Origin: Shimia marina
GTDB taxonomy: Bacteria; Pseudomonadota; Alphaproteobacteria; Rhodobacterales; Rhodobacteraceae
Length of the DNA: 64,000 nucleotides
Reading direction: 5' to 3'
NCBI RefSeq assembly: GCF_001458175.1
Contig: NZ_CYPW01000001.1
Location: forward strand, 62,001 to 126,000
In this document: positions 18,313 through 28,267 of the stretch, piece by piece
Layout: each line of letters opens with the position of its first letter
Numbering within the stretch: position 1 is the stretch's first letter
Made by a program: the position numbers and the translations under genes
The notes under the pieces: generated by a model
Told to the model about the DNA's origin: nothing
Seen by the model: the letters and a program-made list of their open reading frames with translations, nothing else
Databases searched by the model: none

Positions 18313-20462
18313 TAGTGCGCTCCTCCGCTGAGCGTCATCCATGTGATCAGCACAACGATGCCGAGGACCATGGCCAGTGCATAGGTAAAGATGTAGCCGG
18401 ACTGTGCGCGGCCCGCCAATTTGGTGACCCAGGGCACAATGCCCATGGCGAGACCGTTGATGCCGCCGTCAATGACGTCACCATCGCCGCGCTTCCAAAG
18501 GAAACGTCCCAAAGCCTGCGCCGGGCGGACAAAGATGAAATTGTAGATCTCGTCAAAGTACCATTTGTTGAGCAGGAAGAGGTACAGCGGACGCTGGCTC
18601 TCTGCCCATTTGGCCGGCATGGACGGGTTCCAGATGTAGAACCACAGCGCCATCACAAGGCCTGAGAGCATTGCGATGAACGGGCTGACCTTGACCCATG
18701 TTGGCACGTAATGCGCATCGTGCATGACGTGGTTGTCCGGGTGGGTGAAGATCGCCCCTTTGGGGGCCTCGCCGTGATGTGCCATGGCCACAGCCGCATG
18801 CGCCGGATCGTCATGTTTGGCCGCGTGATCCTCATCCCAATGCGCGTCATGAGAATGATCGTCTTGCTTGGCCTCGGCATGATCGTCTTTGTGACCCTCC
18901 GCATGGTCTTCGCTGTGCTCTGCATGATGCGCAGGCACGCCGTAGAACTTGTTGACCTGATCATGATCACCAAAGAAGGAGCCATACCAGATCATGCCTG
19001 CAAAGATCGCCCCAAGTGAGAGCACCCCCAGCGGGATCAGCATGACCATCGGGCTTTCATGGGCGTGATCATGGGTGTGTTTGTTGCCACGTGGCTCGCC
19101 ATAGAAGGTGAGGAAGATCAAACGCCAGCTGTAGAAGCTGGTGAGCGCGGCCGCCACAACCAGCATCCAGAAGCCATAGCCTCCGGCAGTGCCCGCATAG
19201 GCGCTTTCGATCACGGCGTCTTTGGACAGGAAACCGGCAAAGCCAATATGCGTGAGCGGGATACCCACACCGGTGATGGCCAGGGTGCCGATCATCATCG
19301 CCCAGAAGGTATAGGGGATCTTCTTACGCAGACCGCCGTAGTTGCGCATGTCCTGCTCGTGGTGCATCGCGTGGATCACAGAGCCTGCGCCAAGGAAGAG
19401 CATCGCTTTGAAGAAGGCGTGCGTGAAGAGGTGGAACATCGCCACGGAATAAACGCCGACACCTGCCGCCACAAACATGTAGCCCAGCTGAGACATGGTT
19501 GAATAGGCGATCACACGTTTGATGTCGTTTTGCACCAGACCGATGGTGGCGGCCACAAAGGCCGTGGAGGCACCAAGGAAAACGATGAAGGCTTTGGTGT
19601 CGCCAGCATATTCCATCAGCGGCGACATGCGCGACACAAGGAAGACACCGGCGGTCACCATGGTTGCCGCGTGGATCAGAGCGGAGACCGGGGTCGGGCC
19701 TTCCATCGCGTCCGGCAACCATGTGTGCAGGAAGAGTTGGGCCGATTTGCCCATCGCGCCAATGAAGAGCAGGAAGGCCAGCAGGTTGGCCGCATTCCAA
19801 TCACGCCACAGGAAGGTGATGGTCATATCCGCCAGCGCCGGGGCGGCAGCAAAGATGTCATCGAACTTGATGCTGTCGGTCAGCATATAGATGCCAAAGA
19901 TGCCCAGCAGGAAACCAAAATCGCCCACACGGTTGACCACGAATGCTTTCATCGCGGCCGCATTGGCCGAAGGTTTCTTGTAGTAAAAGCCAATCAGCAG
20001 GTAGGAGGCCACACCCACACCTTCCCAGCCAAAGAACATCTGAAGCAGGTTGTCGGCCGTCACCAGCATCAGCATGGTAAAGGTGAAGAAAGAGAGATAG
20101 GCGAAGAAGCGCGCCTTGTAGTGCTCGCCCTCTTTCCAGTTCTCATCATGGGCCATGTAGCCCATGGAATAGAGATGCACGAGGGCGGAGACCGATGTCA
20201 CAACGATCAGCATGATCGCGGTCAGACGGTCCACGCGAATGGACCAGGCGGTGTCCAGGTGGCCGGATTGGATGAAGTCCAGAACATGCACCTGTTTGAC
20301 CTGTTCGGCATCCAGACCGATGAAGACGATCCAGCTCAGGAAACAGGACCAGAACAACAGACCGGTGGTGAGCCATTGTGCGCCTTTTTCGCCAATCACC
20401 CGCCAGCCGAAGCCTGCGACCAGAGCGCCGAAAAGCGGCGCGAAGAGGATGAAGCTTTCCAT
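18312..20462 (-). CDS. nuoL: NADH-quinone oxidoreductase subunit L with a His/Asp-rich loop
   Basis: NuoL is the distal antiporter-like subunit with the long lateral helix along the membrane arm. The 716-residue protein shows the conserved [39 protein letters not shown] and [18 protein letters not shown]. It is roughly 100 residues longer than E. coli NuoL. Much of the difference is a hydrophilic stretch at about residues 511-585 containing 18 histidines interspersed with Asp and Glu, between late transmembrane helices. This loop is not needed for the core fold and might bind metal. The gene starts 7 bases after the nuoK stop. Confidence 0.97.
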   Translation of the reverse strand: MESFILFAPLFGALVAGFGWRVIGEKGAQWLTTGLLFWSCFLSWIVFIGLDAEQVKQVHVLDFIQSGHLDTAWSIRVDRLTAIMLIVVTSVSALVHLYSMGYMAHDENWKEGEHYKARFFAYLSFFTFTMLMLVTADNLLQMFFGWEGVGVASYLLIGFYYKKPSANAAAMKAFVVNRVGDFGFLLGIFGIYMLTDSIKFDDIFAAAPALADMTITFLWRDWNAANLLAFLLFIGAMGKSAQLFLHTWLPDAMEGPTPVSALIHAATMVTAGVFLVSRMSPLMEYAGDTKAFIVFLGASTAFVAATIGLVQNDIKRVIAYSTMSQLGYMFVAAGVGVYSVAMFHLFTHAFFKAMLFLGAGSVIHAMHHEQDMRNYGGLRKKIPYTFWAMMIGTLAITGVGIPLTHIGFAGFLSKDAVIESAYAGTAGGYGFWMLVVAAALTSFYSWRLIFLTFYGEPRGNKHTHDHAHESPMVMLIPLGVLSLGAIFAGMIWYGSFFGDHDQVNKFYGVPAHHAEHSEDHAEGHKDDHAEAKQDDHSHDAHWDEDHAAKHDDPAHAAVAMAHHGEAPKGAIFTHPDNHVMHDAHYVPTWVKVSPFIAMLSGLVMALWFYIWNPSMPAKWAESQRPLYLFLLNKWYFDEIYNFIFVRPAQALGRFLWKRGDGDVIDGGINGLAMGIVPWVTKLAGRAQSGYIFTYALAMVLGIVVLITWMTLSGGAH

Positions 20463-20468
20463 GATCGC

Positions 20469-20774
20469 TTAGCCTTTCATCACGTTGACATCTTCCACCG
20501 CGATGGTGCCGCGGTTGCGGAAGAAGGAGACGAGGATGGCCAGACCGATGGCAGCTTCTGCGGCGGCCACAGTCATCACGAAGAGCGCGAAGACCTGCCC
20601 GACCAGATCGTCGAGGAATGCCGAGAAGGCCACAAGGTTGATGTTCACAGACAGCAGAATAAGTTCAATCGACATCAACAGAATGATGATGTTCTTCCGG
20701 TTCAGGAAGAGGCCGAAAATGCCGATGACGAAAAGCGCTGCCGCCACGCCTAGGTAGTGTTCCAAACCAATCAT
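20469..20774 (-). CDS. nuoK: NADH-quinone oxidoreductase subunit K
   Basis: This 101-residue, three-helix subunit (the ND4L counterpart) has the two conserved membrane glutamates of the quinone-to-proton coupling axis, in [10 protein letters not shown] and [13 protein letters not shown] chose ATG 20774 ([15 protein letters not shown]) because it gives the normal family length; the open frame upstream encodes a polar extension that overlaps nuoJ. It sits between nuoJ and nuoL. Confidence 0.96.
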   Translation of the reverse strand: MIGLEHYLGVAAALFVIGIFGLFLNRKNIIILLMSIELILLSVNINLVAFSAFLDDLVGQVFALFVMTVAAAEAAIGLAILVSFFRNRGTIAVEDVNVMKG

Positions 20775-20812
20775 ATTTGGTCCCTCGGTTCTTTTTATCT
20801 CTTCCGGGGGGC

Positions 20813-21421
20813 TTACAGCCCCTGCCCCGGTTTTACGTCTTTCAGTTCCATCGCGTCTTTGGGATCGCGCCACATTTGCTGCAGCACGTCCTGACGTTTG
20901 ATGTCTTTGCGGTGGCGCAGGGTCAGCACGATCGCCCCGATCATCGCAACCAGCAGGATCAGACCCGCCAGTTGGAAGAGCAGGAAGTATTGATCATAGA
21001 GGATCAGACCCAGAGCCTGCGTGTTGTGGGCATCGGTGGGGGTGACAGCACCGCGCAGGGCCTGCGCCTCATCGGCAAATTGCCAGACGCCAAAGGCCAT
21101 GCCCAGTTGCATGAGCAGGATCACCCCGATCAGCAGCGCGAGCGGCATATATTGTGCCATACCTGCCTTAAGTTCGGCGAAGTCCACATCCAGCATCATC
21201 ACCACAAAAAGGAAGAGCACGGCCACGGCCCCGACATAGACGATGATCAGAAGCATCGCCACAAACTCTGCCCCCAACAGTACAAAAAGCCCCGCCGCGC
21301 TCAGGAACGCGAGAATAAGCCAGAGCACCGAGTGCACCGGGTTGCGGCTGATGACGGTGAAAAACCCGCCGGTGATCACGCAGATCGAAAACAGCCAGAA
21401 CGCAAGAGCTGCGATGGTCAT
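20813..21421 (-). CDS. nuoJ: NADH-quinone oxidoreductase subunit J
   Basis: The ND6 counterpart, with five membrane helices and, in the third, the pi-bulge region linked to proton coupling ([19 protein letters not shown]). The 202-residue length is typical of alphaproteobacteria, with a polar C-terminal tail. Its ATG overlaps the TGA of the carboxymuconolactone-decarboxylase-like gene upstream (21418-21421), so translation of the two is probably coupled. Confidence 0.97.
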   Translation of the reverse strand: MTIAALAFWLFSICVITGGFFTVISRNPVHSVLWLILAFLSAAGLFVLLGAEFVAMLLIIVYVGAVAVLFLFVVMMLDVDFAELKAGMAQYMPLALLIGVILLMQLGMAFGVWQFADEAQALRGAVTPTDAHNTQALGLILYDQYFLLFQLAGLILLVAMIGAIVLTLRHRKDIKRQDVLQQMWRDPKDAMELKDVKPGQGL

Positions 21422-21825
21422 GTGTCACTTCCCTCTTTTTCCGCCAGAACCTCCTGCACAATTTCCATTGCGCGGGTGGTGGCGGGGATACCTGCGAACA
21501 TCGACATCTGTCCGATGGTTTCCACGATTTCTTGTTTTGTGGCTTCCACTTCGATCAGGTGCCGAATGGTGAGCCGAATTTGAGAATCTGCCTGAGCGCC
21601 CAGCATGGTCAGCGCGCCCAAGGTCAGCAGCAGGCGGGTCTTGGCATCAAGCCCACCCTGATTGATGGTGTTGCCAAAGAACATCTCCATGACGTCTTTG
21701 GGCATGGTGGGCCAGAGCGCCTCAAACCCTTTGGGCGTGAAGGATTCCAGCGCAGGATTGAAGGCTTTGGCCATCTCCTGATACTGGGCGAACATCGCCT
21801 GATAGGGATTTTTGCTGTCGCTCAT
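21418..21825 (-). CDS. Carboxymuconolactone decarboxylase/AhpD-fold protein without cysteines, inside the nuo operon
   Basis: This 135-residue protein has the helical CMD fold signature in its C-terminal half ([20 protein letters not shown], then [17 protein letters not shown]). AhpD-type members use a CxxC pair for peroxidase activity, but this sequence contains no cysteine at all. It is therefore more like the decarboxylase or non-redox branch, or a structural protein. It lies between nuoI (25 bases away) and nuoJ (4-base overlap), so it is co-expressed with complex I. A role in assembly or in handling a small lactone or quinone-like substrate is only inference. Confidence 0.85.
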   Translation of the reverse strand: MSDSKNPYQAMFAQYQEMAKAFNPALESFTPKGFEALWPTMPKDVMEMFFGNTINQGGLDAKTRLLLTLGALTMLGAQADSQIRLTIRHLIEVEATKQEIVETIGQMSMFAGIPATTRAMEIVQEVLAEKEGSDT

Positions 21826-21849
21826 CGGGTCTCACTCTTTACTGAGGCA

Positions 21850-22344
21850 TCAACGGTACGGGGCGTCGATTTCCAGGTTGCGTGCGATCTCTGCTTCCCA
21901 ACGTGCGCCATTCTCCAAGAGCTTGGCCTTGTCATAGAACAGTTCTTCGCGGGTTTCGGTCGCAAATTCGAAATTTGGGCCTTCGACAATCGCATCCACC
22001 GGGCAGGCCTCCTGGCAGAAGCCGCAATAGATGCATTTGGTCATGTCGATGTCATAACGCGTGGTGCGGCGGGAGCCATCTTCGCGGGGTTCTGCATCAA
22101 TGGTGATGGCTTGCGCCGGGCAGATCGCCTCACAGAGCTTACAGGCAATGCAGCGCTCTTCGCCGTTTGGGTAACGGCGCAGGGCATGTTCACCACGGAA
22201 GCGCGGCGACAGCGGGCCTTTTTCATGTGGGTAGTTCACAGTGGCCTTGGGTTTAAAGAAATACTTCATGCCCAGTTTGAAGCCACCGATGAAATCCTTC
22301 AGCAGGAAGTAGCCGGCGGCACGTTTGTAGTCGATTGCCGTCAT
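21850..22344 (-). CDS. nuoI: NADH-quinone oxidoreductase subunit I
   Basis: NuoI carries the two [4Fe-4S] clusters N6a and N6b that pass electrons towards NuoB. Both ferredoxin motifs are intact: [12 protein letters not shown] and [12 protein letters not shown]. The protein is 164 residues from ATG 22344, the normal alphaproteobacterial size. The frame is open further upstream, but only within nuoH. The nuoH stop is at 22346, so the junction is nearly overlapping. Confidence 0.97.
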   Translation of the reverse strand: MTAIDYKRAAGYFLLKDFIGGFKLGMKYFFKPKATVNYPHEKGPLSPRFRGEHALRRYPNGEERCIACKLCEAICPAQAITIDAEPREDGSRRTTRYDIDMTKCIYCGFCQEACPVDAIVEGPNFEFATETREELFYDKAKLLENGARWEAEIARNLEIDAPYR

Positions 22345-22345
22345 A

Positions 22346-23386
22346 TCAGCCTCCAATCGCCCAGCGGGCATATGCGCCGCCGAAGAGTTCGAATTTTGCA
22401 AGGAAAGACACCAGCACAACCCAGATCAGGGACATGGGCAGGAAGACTTTCCAGCCAATGCGCATCAGTTGGTCGTAGCGGTAGCGCGGGGTGATTGCCT
22501 TCACCATCGAGAAGATGAAGAAGACAAAGCAGATCTTAGCCAGCATCCAGAAAATGCCATCAGGCAAGAAGTTCACCGGGGACAGCCAGCCACCAAGGAA
22601 CAGCAGGGACACCAGCGCGCACATCAGCACGATGGCCACATATTCGCCGATCATGAACAGCAGGAAGGGCGTGGAACTGTATTCCACCTGATAGCCGGCC
22701 ACCAGTTCGGATTCCGCTTCGGGCAAGTCAAACGGGGGGCGGTTGGTCTCGGCCATGGCGGAAATCAGGAAGAGGAACAGCATTGGGAAATGCGGCAGCC
22801 AGTACCAGCTCAACGCACCATAGTTGCCATCCTGTGCGTTGACGATGTCACCAAAGTTCATCGAGCCGGTGGTGATGATCACACCGATGATGATCAGGCC
22901 CAGCGAGACCTCATAAGAGATCATCTGTGCCGCAGAGCGCAGCGAGCCAAGAAAGGGGTATTTGGAGTTGGAGGCCCAGCCGCCCATGATCACGCCATAG
23001 ACTTCAAGCGAGCTGATCGCCATGACATAGAGAATGGCCACGTTGAGATCAGAGACCACCCAGCCATCGTTGAAAGGAATCACCGCCCAAGCGATCAGAG
23101 CCATCACGAGGCTCACCATTGGGGCGAGCAGGAAGACCACTTTGTCAGAGCCCGCCGGATACACGATCTCTTTCACCGCATATTTCACGAAGTCGGCGAA
23201 ACTCTGTAGCAGGCCAAAGGTGCCCACGACGTTGGGGCCACGGCGCAGCTGCACGGCGGCCCAGATCTTACGGTCGGCATAAAGCAGGAAAGCCAGCGCG
23301 ACCAGAAGCGGCACGACAACCAGCAGCACCTGCCCAAGTGTCAGGAGGAAGATGCCGAGGTATGTGGTGGTAAAGAATTCAGTCAT
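22346..23386 (-). CDS. nuoH: NADH-quinone oxidoreductase subunit H
   Basis: The ND1 counterpart forms part of the quinone chamber at the base of the peripheral arm. The 346-residue, eight-helix protein has the conserved acidic loop [20 protein letters not shown] and the C-terminal [17 protein letters not shown]. It is preceded by GTGAGGAC and starts 7 bases after the stop of the small lipoprotein gene. Confidence 0.97.
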   Translation of the reverse strand: MTEFFTTTYLGIFLLTLGQVLLVVVPLLVALAFLLYADRKIWAAVQLRRGPNVVGTFGLLQSFADFVKYAVKEIVYPAGSDKVVFLLAPMVSLVMALIAWAVIPFNDGWVVSDLNVAILYVMAISSLEVYGVIMGGWASNSKYPFLGSLRSAAQMISYEVSLGLIIIGVIITTGSMNFGDIVNAQDGNYGALSWYWLPHFPMLFLFLISAMAETNRPPFDLPEAESELVAGYQVEYSSTPFLLFMIGEYVAIVLMCALVSLLFLGGWLSPVNFLPDGIFWMLAKICFVFFIFSMVKAITPRYRYDQLMRIGWKVFLPMSLIWVVLVSFLAKFELFGGAYARWAIGG

Positions 23387-23392
23387 GGGTCC

Positions 23393-23809
23393 TCACACCG
23401 TGGGTATTCCGTTGTCTTCGCAGTCTGCGACAACGACTTCTGCGTCAATTGTCTTCAGACCACGCGGCAGCGCGGGGGAGATGGTATAGACCGCATCTCC
23501 ACTCCAGAGGCCACCTTGATTATCTGTTGTTGTGCGCACATGGCGCGCAAAACCGAAGCCGCGGATCAGCGCGTATTGCGCCGCGGCACATTCAGCGTAG
23601 TCATGCACATCTTCTGCATCCCGCGCGCCGCTCATGGCGACGCGGAAATTCACCAAATCCCCTTCCAAAAGGCGGGTTTCCACGCCTTCGTAGATGGGAT
23701 CAAACGCGACTTCGCCGCGCGCCACCTCCCCGCCGGTCTGCGCCGTGCAGGCCGAGAGCCCGGCCAGAGCGACTGGAGCAAGCAGGATATGACGGAAAGA
23801 CAGAGACAT
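23393..23809 (-). CDS. Putative lipoprotein encoded between nuoG and nuoH
   Basis: I do not recognise this 138-residue protein. It has an N-terminal hydrophobic signal and a good lipobox (LAGLSAC, cleavage before C21), so it is probably a periplasm-facing lipoprotein. The mature part has further cysteines (about C74 and the one near the C-terminus, in VVADCEDNG) that could form a disulfide. It sits 9 bases after nuoG and 7 bases before nuoH, so it must be co-transcribed with complex I. A role in respiratory-chain assembly is possible but unsupported beyond position. Confidence 0.8.
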   Translation of the reverse strand: MSLSFRHILLAPVALAGLSACTAQTGGEVARGEVAFDPIYEGVETRLLEGDLVNFRVAMSGARDAEDVHDYAECAAAQYALIRGFGFARHVRTTTDNQGGLWSGDAVYTISPALPRGLKTIDAEVVVADCEDNGIPTV

Positions 23810-23817
23810 GTTCTTGA

Positions 23818-25830
23818 TTATTCCGCCGCCATCTTGGTTTCGGACCGCGCTTTGGCCGCTGCGGCGAGCTCTGCCATCAGCGCGCTGGCGCGTGCGATTG
23901 GATTGGTCAGATAGAAGTCGGAGACCGCAGATTTGAAATCACCGTTTTTCAGCTTGGCAGGTTCCAGCGGCTGCCATTCATTTTCCACAACCTGATCGAT
24001 CTGTTTGAGGTGCGGCACCTCTTTCACCAGCGCCTGACGCAGCTGCGCCAGCGAGTCATAAGCCAACGTGGCACCCAGCTCTGCGCTCAATGCGCGCAGG
24101 ATGGCCCAGTTTTCTTTGGCCTGCCCCGGTGCGAAGCCTGCGCGCATGGCCAACTGTGGGCGTCCTTCTGTATTTACGAACAGTCCGTTTTCTTCGGTAT
24201 AAGCTGCGGCTGGCAGGATCACATCGGCGCGGTTTGCGCCACGATCGCCATGGCTGCCTTGGTAGATCACAAACGGCCCTTTGGCGATGTCCACTTCATC
24301 CGCGCCAAGGTTGAAGATCACCTCAGCCCCCTCGGTGGCGACGTCCAGACCACCAGAGGTCACCGCGCCCAGATCAAGCGCACCAACACGGGACGCCGCG
24401 GTGTGCAGCACCAGCATTTTGCCGCCCATCTTTTCGGTGGCCGCCATGGCGTTGCTCAGCACGGCCACGCCGTCCCCTTCGCCAATCGCGCCCTGCCCCA
24501 CGATCACGATGACACCCTCTTTGGTGGCGGAATCATCAACCAGCGCGCCAAGGGCTGCGCGATCTGCGCCAGCGTGCGTGTAGTCATAGGTCAGATCCAT
24601 GGTGCCATCACCAATCACGGTGACATTGGCCCCTTTGCTCCAGGCCTTGCGAATGCGCGCGTTCAGAACCGGCGCTTCGTTGCGCGGATTGGTGCCAATC
24701 AGGATGATCTCTTTGGCACCCTCAATGTCTTCGATGGAGGCGTTGCCCACATAAGCAGAGCGGTTGTCCGCCGGAATAGGCGCGCCATTGGTGCGGCTTT
24801 CAATGGCCCCACCGAGCCCTTCGACAATCTGTTTCAGCGCAAAGATCGCTTCGACTGGCGCAAGATCCCCGACCAACGCGGCCAGTTTCTTGCCTTTCAT
24901 GGCTGTGGCAGCAGCAGAGAGCGCCTCGCCCCAGGTTGCGGGCTTCAGCTTGCCATCGACACGCACATAAGGCGTGTCCAGACGCTGACGGCGCAGGCCG
25001 TCCCAGACAAAACGGGTTTTGTCCGAAATCCACTCTTCGTTCACGCCGTCATGGTTGCGCGGCAGAATGCGCATAACTTCGCGGCCCTTGGTGTCCACGC
25101 GGATGTTGGAGCCAAGCGCATCCATCACGTCGATGGTTTCCGTCTTGGTCAACTCCCAAGGACGGGCGGTGAAGCTGTAAGGCTTGGAGGTCAGCGCGCC
25201 CACCGGGCAGAGATCAATGATGTTGCCCTGCAGGTTGCTGTCCAGAGTCTGGTTCAGGTAGCTGGTGATCTCCGCATCTTCGCCACGACCGGTTTGCCCC
25301 ATCTGAGTGATGCCGGCCACCTCGGTGGTGAAACGCACACAGCGGGTGCAGGAAATGCAGCGGGTCATGGTTGTGGCCACCAGCGGGCCGAGGTTGAGAT
25401 CATCCACCGCACGTTTGGGCTCTTTGAAGCGGTTTTCGCTTATGCCATAGGCCATGGCCTGATCCTGAAGATCACACTCGCCACCCTGATCGCAGATCGG
25501 GCAATCCAGCGGGTGGTTGATCAGCATGAATTCCATCACACCTTCGCGTGCTTTTTTGACCATGGGGGAGCTGGTTTTCACCACCGGCGGTTGACCCTCT
25601 GGCCCCGGGCGCAGATCGCGCACCTGCATGGCGCAGGAGGCGGCGGGCTTGGGCGGCCCGCCGACAACTTCCACAAGACACATCCGGCAGTTGCCTGCGA
25701 TCGACAGGCGCTCGTGGTAGCAGAAACGCGGGATTTCGACCCCGGCCTGTTCGCAGGCCTGGATCAAGGTCATTGCGCCCTCTACCTCGACTTCTTGCTC
25801 GTCGATGATGATTTTGCGGAGGTCAGACAT
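23818..25830 (-). CDS. nuoG: NADH-quinone oxidoreductase subunit G
   Basis: NuoG is the large iron-sulfur subunit of the NADH-dehydrogenase module. The 670-residue protein begins with a [2Fe-2S] domain ([19 protein letters not shown], with an additional cysteine after it). Next come the His-liganded cluster region ([18 protein letters not shown]) and the pair [10 protein letters not shown]...CPVGAL. A molybdopterin-oxidoreductase-like domain without cofactor fills the rest. I used ATG 25830; a GTG two codons earlier is an alternative. It follows the DUF5333-like gene with a near-overlap (stop at 25833). Confidence 0.97.
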   Translation of the reverse strand: MSDLRKIIIDEQEVEVEGAMTLIQACEQAGVEIPRFCYHERLSIAGNCRMCLVEVVGGPPKPAASCAMQVRDLRPGPEGQPPVVKTSSPMVKKAREGVMEFMLINHPLDCPICDQGGECDLQDQAMAYGISENRFKEPKRAVDDLNLGPLVATTMTRCISCTRCVRFTTEVAGITQMGQTGRGEDAEITSYLNQTLDSNLQGNIIDLCPVGALTSKPYSFTARPWELTKTETIDVMDALGSNIRVDTKGREVMRILPRNHDGVNEEWISDKTRFVWDGLRRQRLDTPYVRVDGKLKPATWGEALSAAATAMKGKKLAALVGDLAPVEAIFALKQIVEGLGGAIESRTNGAPIPADNRSAYVGNASIEDIEGAKEIILIGTNPRNEAPVLNARIRKAWSKGANVTVIGDGTMDLTYDYTHAGADRAALGALVDDSATKEGVIVIVGQGAIGEGDGVAVLSNAMAATEKMGGKMLVLHTAASRVGALDLGAVTSGGLDVATEGAEVIFNLGADEVDIAKGPFVIYQGSHGDRGANRADVILPAAAYTEENGLFVNTEGRPQLAMRAGFAPGQAKENWAILRALSAELGATLAYDSLAQLRQALVKEVPHLKQIDQVVENEWQPLEPAKLKNGDFKSAVSDFYLTNPIARASALMAELAAAAKARSETKMAAE

Positions 25831-25832
25831 GC

Positions 25833-26237
25833 TCACTTCGCCCTCAAATACACGCCGATCTGGCTGTTTCGTTCGATTTCTATCCGCCCGAGCGCACAGA
25901 ATGTTTCGGGATCGTCGTAAGACGCGCCCTTATGCTTGAAATAGGCCTCACCACGGGCACGCATACGCGCCTTTTCGGTGTCAGACCTCATATAGCTTTT
26001 GATTTCTTCGTCGCTGTAGCCCAACTGACGGGCCTTGCGGATCAAGCCCCAGCCATCAGAGAGCCCCTTGACGGTGCGCGCATCAATACTGTCGCAGACT
26101 TCGGAAATTTCAAAAGCGACCAGCGCCCAGTAAAGCGGATCGTCAATCTCTTTGACCTCCCGCAGAGGGGGATTGGCCAGCGCCATGCTGCCAGTCAAAA
26201 TGGCGGATACCAGAACGGCAGACATCAACGGTTTCAT
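25833..26237 (-). CDS. DUF5333-like exported protein inside the nuo operon
   Basis: The 134-residue product starts with a signal peptide ([21 protein letters not shown]). The mature part, beginning [12 protein letters not shown], contains [41 protein letters not shown] and [16 protein letters not shown]. From memory this matches DUF5333, a Rhodobacteraceae family found in nuo operons; I could not run a search. I set the start at ATG 26237 because AAGGAG precedes it and the signal peptide begins there; the frame is open further upstream without support. The paired cysteines (CDS and CAL) may form a disulfide. Function unknown. Confidence 0.8.
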   Translation of the reverse strand: MKPLMSAVLVSAILTGSMALANPPLREVKEIDDPLYWALVAFEISEVCDSIDARTVKGLSDGWGLIRKARQLGYSDEEIKSYMRSDTEKARMRARGEAYFKHKGASYDDPETFCALGRIEIERNSQIGVYLRAK

Positions 26238-26340
26238 GCGGACACTCCTTTTGCATTGGCAAAGCAAGTCTTTGCCGCGCTCAGGTGGGACGCAGGACGC
26301 GCTGATAGGCAATAACAACCGGGGTATGTCAGATAACAGG

Positions 26341-26724
26341 TCACGGACGACAGAACCCCTCGAGTTGAATTTTGTCATCCACAGGAATGAGCCCTTCGCT
26401 TTCAGGGCCAACAACCCACTCCACATTGGAGGTGCCATATTCACTGATGCAGTATTTGACCGCCTCATGGGCCCCGGCCTGACGCGCACCGTTCAGGCTT
26501 TGGTTGACGCGAGACACAGAGACCGTGAAGTGATCACGCGCATCCTTGCTGACTTCTTTGGCCTTGGCCTTGAAGACAAAACCGTCGAAAGCGACGGAGG
26601 TGCGCTTGTTGCGGAAACTATCGCGGAAGCCCTCACCGCATGCCGAAAGCGCTGTGGCTGCGACAAGCAGCACCGCGATAGAGGCTGGCGACAAACGCTG
26701 GCTGTTTACGATAGTTCTGATCAT
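26341..26724 (-). CDS. Putative lipoprotein encoded downstream of nuoF
   Basis: The 127-residue protein has a hydrophobic signal segment (about residues 12-28) ending in a lipobox, TALSAC, so it is probably a lipoprotein with its first mature residue at C29. The mature region is polar and beta-rich (TSVAFDGFVFKAKAKEV) with an Asn-Val-Glu-Trp-Val-Val stretch and two later cysteines. It lies 9 bases after nuoF and about 100 bases before the DUF5333-like gene. I know of no function. It joins the other small exported proteins of this operon. Confidence 0.78.
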   Translation of the reverse strand: MIRTIVNSQRLSPASIAVLLVAATALSACGEGFRDSFRNKRTSVAFDGFVFKAKAKEVSKDARDHFTVSVSRVNQSLNGARQAGAHEAVKYCISEYGTSNVEWVVGPESEGLIPVDDKIQLEGFCRP

Positions 26725-26733
26725 GGTCTTGGA

Positions 26734-28032
26734 TTACTCCGCTGCAATGGCGCTTTTGCGCCCGGTTTTATTGGCTTTGATCCGGTCCTCGATCTCATCG
26801 CGGAAGTTGCGGATCAGGCCCTGAATTGGCCAGGCCGCCGCATCGCCAAGCGCGCAGATCGTGTGGCCTTCAACCTGTTTGGTCACATCCCAAAGCATGT
26901 CGATCTCTTCGATCTCTGCTTCGCCTTTCACCAGACGATCCATCACGCGCATCATCCAACCGGTGCCTTCGCGACACGGGGTACACTGACCACAGCTTTC
27001 GTGTTTGTAGAATTTGGACAGACGCCAGATCGCTTTGACGATGTCGGTCTGCTTGTCCATGACAATCACCGCAGCCGTTCCCAGGCCAGAGCCAAGGTCG
27101 TTGCGCAGATAGTCAAAATCCATGATCGCATCGCGCATGTTTTCGCCACGCACACAAGGCACGGAGGAGCCACCGGGGATCACCGCCAGCAGATTGTCCC
27201 AGCCGCCGCGAATGCCGCCGCAGTGCTTCTCTATCAGTTCCTCAAAGGAGATCGACATCTCCTCTTCGACCACACAGGGATTGTTCACATGGCCGGAAAT
27301 ACCGAAGAGTTTGGTGCCTGCATTGTTGGGGCGACCAAAGCTTGCAAACCACTCGCCGCCGCGCCGCAGGATGGTCGGCACGACTGCGATGGATTCCACA
27401 TTGTTCACCGTGGTCGGGCAGCCATAAAGACCTGCGCCCGCCGGGAAGGGTGGCTTCATGCGGGGCATGCCTTTTTTGCCCTCAAGGCTTTCCAGCAGAG
27501 CGGTTTCTTCACCACAGATATAGGCCCCTGCCCCGTGGTGCAGGAACAGGTCAAAATCCCAGCCGGAGCCCGCTGCGTTTTTGCCCAGAAGACCCGCATC
27601 ATAAGCTTCATCAATGGCTGCCTGCAGCGCCTCGCGTTCGCGGATGTACTCGCCGCGGATGTAGATGTAGCAGGTATGCGCATTCATCGCGAAAGAGGCA
27701 ATCAACGCCCCTTCGATCAGCGTATGCGGATCGTGGCGCATGATTTCGCGGTCTTTACAGGTGCCGGGCTCGGATTCATCGGCGTTGATCACCAGATAGG
27801 CCGGACGGCCATCGCTTTCCTTGGGCATGAAGGACCACTTCAGGCCGGTCGGGAAGCCCGCACCACCGCGCCCACGCAGGCCAGAGGCCTTCATGGTGTC
27901 GATGATCTTGTCACGCCCCTCTTGGATCAGCTTTGCGGTGCCATCCCAATGACCACGCGCCTTTGCACCTGCCAATGTACGGTCATGCATGCCGTAGAGG
28001 TTGGTAAAGATACGGTCTTGATCTTGGAGCAT
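26734..28032 (-). CDS. nuoF: NADH-quinone oxidoreductase subunit F
   Basis: NuoF binds FMN and NADH and carries the N3 [4Fe-4S] cluster, the electron entry point of complex I. The 432-residue protein shows the flavin and NADH-binding glycine-rich motif ([19 protein letters not shown]), [15 protein letters not shown], and the N3 ligands in [16 protein letters not shown] with a later cysteine in [14 protein letters not shown]. It starts 4 bases after the DUF5337-like gene. Confidence 0.98.
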   Translation of the reverse strand: MLQDQDRIFTNLYGMHDRTLAGAKARGHWDGTAKLIQEGRDKIIDTMKASGLRGRGGAGFPTGLKWSFMPKESDGRPAYLVINADESEPGTCKDREIMRHDPHTLIEGALIASFAMNAHTCYIYIRGEYIREREALQAAIDEAYDAGLLGKNAAGSGWDFDLFLHHGAGAYICGEETALLESLEGKKGMPRMKPPFPAGAGLYGCPTTVNNVESIAVVPTILRRGGEWFASFGRPNNAGTKLFGISGHVNNPCVVEEEMSISFEELIEKHCGGIRGGWDNLLAVIPGGSSVPCVRGENMRDAIMDFDYLRNDLGSGLGTAAVIVMDKQTDIVKAIWRLSKFYKHESCGQCTPCREGTGWMMRVMDRLVKGEAEIEEIDMLWDVTKQVEGHTICALGDAAAWPIQGLIRNFRDEIEDRIKANKTGRKSAIAAE

Positions 28033-28036
28033 CCCG

Positions 28037-28264
28037 TTACCCTTTGTCTTCCTGACGCGCGCGCCAAATTCTGAATATCAACACCAAGGCGAAGACAAAC
28101 CCCGCCAAAGCGATCAGATCGAGCAGGGCCCGCGTGCGCTCTGGCAGCGCAAGCCATTCCCCGATCACAATGGCTGCAATCCAGAACAACCCCGTGCCTG
28201 CGATCACCAGAGCCGCAAAGCGCCCCTGTTTGGCAGTGGGAGAGTTCTGAAAATCAGCCGCCAT
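28037..28264 (-). CDS. DUF5337-like two-helix membrane protein between nuoE and nuoF
   Basis: This 75-residue protein has a polar N-terminus followed by two hydrophobic segments (about residues 18-36 and 47-65: [20 protein letters not shown] and [20 protein letters not shown]) and a charged tail. From memory it matches DUF5337, a short family I associate with Rhodobacteraceae nuo operons; this is unchecked. It is only a few bases from both neighbours (4 and 3), which ties its expression to complex I. An accessory or assembly role is inference. Confidence 0.8.
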   Translation of the reverse strand: MAADFQNSPTAKQGRFAALVIAGTGLFWIAAIVIGEWLALPERTRALLDLIALAGFVFALVLIFRIWRARQEDKG

Positions 28265-28267
28265 GGA

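Noticed and set aside
18708-18932. His-rich stretch of NuoL as a separate gene or frameshift
   Set aside because: The frame is continuous with the rest of nuoL and flanked by conserved membrane helices.
24010-25920. Long plus-strand frame opposite nuoG
   Set aside because: Shadow of a gene with all its iron-sulfur motifs; no promoter or start signal seen.
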